Assembly: GCA_016202745.1 (NCBI GenBank)
Contig: JACQOB010000066.1
Span: forward strand, 1-6,228
Direction of reading: 5' to 3'
DNA from: Candidatus Aenigmatarchaeota archaeon
GTDB taxonomy: Archaea; Aenigmatarchaeota; Aenigmatarchaeia; QMZP01
Length of the DNA stretch: 6,228 nucleotides
Below are positions 5,258-6,228 of this stretch, in pieces. The position numbers and the translations under genes were made by a program. Under the pieces are notes generated by a model. It had not been told where the DNA came from and ran no database searches. It saw only the letters and a list, made by a program, of their open reading frames with translations. Every line of letters begins with the position of its first letter. Within the stretch, counting starts at the first letter, position 1.

Positions 5258-6148
5258 TTACGTCGCAAGGGCGTATTCCTCTTTCCTCGGGTCAAGCCCT
5301 GGTATCAGCGTCTGGCCAAGCAGGCTCTTTACGCTCCTCTTTATCGAAGGCCCCACGCCCTCCTTCCTGAACCTCCTGTCCGACTCCTTCACGCCGCTGA
5401 AGGCGAGGTAGTCTATTGCGCCCATCTCGCCCATCTTCCTCCTGAAATCCGTATCCTCCCCTGACTTCAATGATTCGTCAAAGCCGCCGTACCTTCTCCT
5501 GACCCTTTCCCAGCCTGCCCTTGATATGTACTGGAATGCCCCTGGAGATGCTATCACAGGCCCCACTGAAGATATGGCCGAGGCAAGAGCTGCTGTGTTT
5601 GACCATGCGCTTGCATCTGCGTTGTACGAATCCAACGATATCCATCCGCTCCCGCCATCAGAGCCTTTCAGGTAGCTGGTTGCTATCTGGTCGAGGGTGT
5701 TGTAGCCCATTCTTGTGCCGGAATCAAGGAACGCAATGATCTCGCCGGTGGCCATGCTGGCGCCGTAATTCCTGGCCCTGGAAATGCCCCTCTCACCAAG
5801 CTGGTAAATTTGCACCCTGTGGTCGCTGGCCTTCCTCACAGCCTCCGCTGTCCCGTCATCCGAGCCATTGTCAACCACAATAACCTCAAGGTTCCTGTAG
5901 CCCTGGCTGAGCACTGATTTTATTGTATCAGCTATGTATTCCTCCTCATTGCAGGCAGGGATGACTACGCTAATCAGCGGCTCGTAATCCTCCCTGAAAA
6001 CGCTATTCAGCATCCTATACTTGCCCTTTGCCCACCTCTTCGCATAATTCTTGAGGAGCCTGGGCAGGCCAATTCCATCGAGCTTGTCTTCACCCTGATC
6101 CATCAGGCGCTCCTGAAGGTCCAGCAAATAGGCTTTCAGTTTTTCCAT
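5258..6148 (-). CDS. Family 2 (GT-A) glycosyltransferase
   Basis: This 296-aa protein should transfer a sugar from a nucleotide-activated donor; the substrate cannot be read from sequence. Residues 1-56 are a helical, charged extension. The GT-A domain starts at ISVVIPACNEEEYI (59-72), then VIVVDNGSDDGT (89-100) for nucleotide binding, GISRARNYGASMATGEIIAFLDSG (121-144), and GGFDESLKSGEDTDF (221-235) with the ED motif of the catalytic base (E231 D232). The position of the metal-binding DxD reads D142-S-G144, so the second Asp is missing. No membrane segment follows, so it is probably soluble or peripheral. The ATG at 6148 is preferred over the in-frame GTG at 6157, because that GTG lies within the SD-like GTGA, exactly as in the next gene downstream. 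It has its own copy of the promoter module used by the three-gene operon. Confidence 0.92.
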   Translation of the reverse strand: MEKLKAYLLDLQERLMDQGEDKLDGIGLPRLLKNYAKRWAKGKYRMLNSVFREDYEPLISVVIPACNEEEYIADTIKSVLSQGYRNLEVIVVDNGSDDGTAEAVRKASDHRVQIYQLGERGISRARNYGASMATGEIIAFLDSGTRMGYNTLDQIATSYLKGSDGGSGWISLDSYNADASAWSNTAALASAISSVGPVIASPGAFQYISRAGWERVRRRYGGFDESLKSGEDTDFRRKMGEMGAIDYLAFSGVKESDRRFRKEGVGPSIKRSVKSLLGQTLIPGLDPRKEEYALAT

Positions 6149-6212
6149 ATTTGTCACTATATAATAGTTACATTAACTAGTATATAAAGCTTATTGTGGC
6201 CCGCTGTGTGCT
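6146..6212 (-). promoter_or_regulatory. Promoter/leader module of the glycosyltransferase gene
   Basis: Elements in order are AGCACA (6212-6207), the TATA box CTTTATATA (6189-6181), GTAACTATTAT (6171-6161), GTGA (6157-6154) as a weak Shine-Dalgarno site, and the ATG (6148-6146). All distances equal those in the module at 5171-5237. The upstream blocks AGCACA and AGCG are shared and lie about 12 bp or more before the TATA box, where a regulator could bind. Confidence 0.75.
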
Positions 6213-6228
6213 GTTTTGGGCGGGAAAA

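Overview
The window looks archaeal. It encodes a Ski2-type helicase of the Hel308 family and has archaeal-style Shine-Dalgarno sites (AGGTGA/AGGTGAT) a few bases before ATG starts. It also has A/T-rich TATA boxes 35-40 bp before starts, and arginine codons are mostly AGG. I cannot fix the lineage from the sequence; a small-genome (DPANN-like) or other uncultured archaeon is only a guess.

Layout. Bases 1-111 are the 3' end of an unidentified + strand gene. Its stop codon directly abuts the stop of a convergent acylphosphatase gene (112-387, -). A 204-bp divergent intergenic region follows (388-591). It is rich in inverted repeats, including a perfect 13-bp one, a 12-bp palindrome and nested GC-rich hairpins. 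Next on the + strand come hel308 (592-2781) and, after a short gap holding a stem-loop and a terminator-like hairpin, a DUF192 protein (2910-3263). The DUF192 gene converges on the minus-strand block, and one palindromic CTAG supplies the TAG stop on both strands.

From 3260 to the right edge, genes run leftward. In transcription order they are a family 2 glycosyltransferase (6148-5258), a 214-aa orphan with a degenerate zincin-like helix (5173-4529), a 32-aa microprotein (4524-4426) and a 385-aa orphan with an Arg/Gly/Pro/Gln-rich tail (4417-3260). The last three are separated by 4 and 8 nt and have SD-like sites overlapping the preceding stop codons, so they form a tight operon.

The glycosyltransferase and the three-gene operon are preceded by the same 67-bp promoter/leader module, in identical spacing from an upstream AGCACA element through the TATA box to the ATG. 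This suggests that the two units are co-regulated or that the promoter was duplicated. It is the strongest sign of an undescribed functional unit here. The helicase, acylphosphatase and DUF192 genes look like ordinary housekeeping genes.
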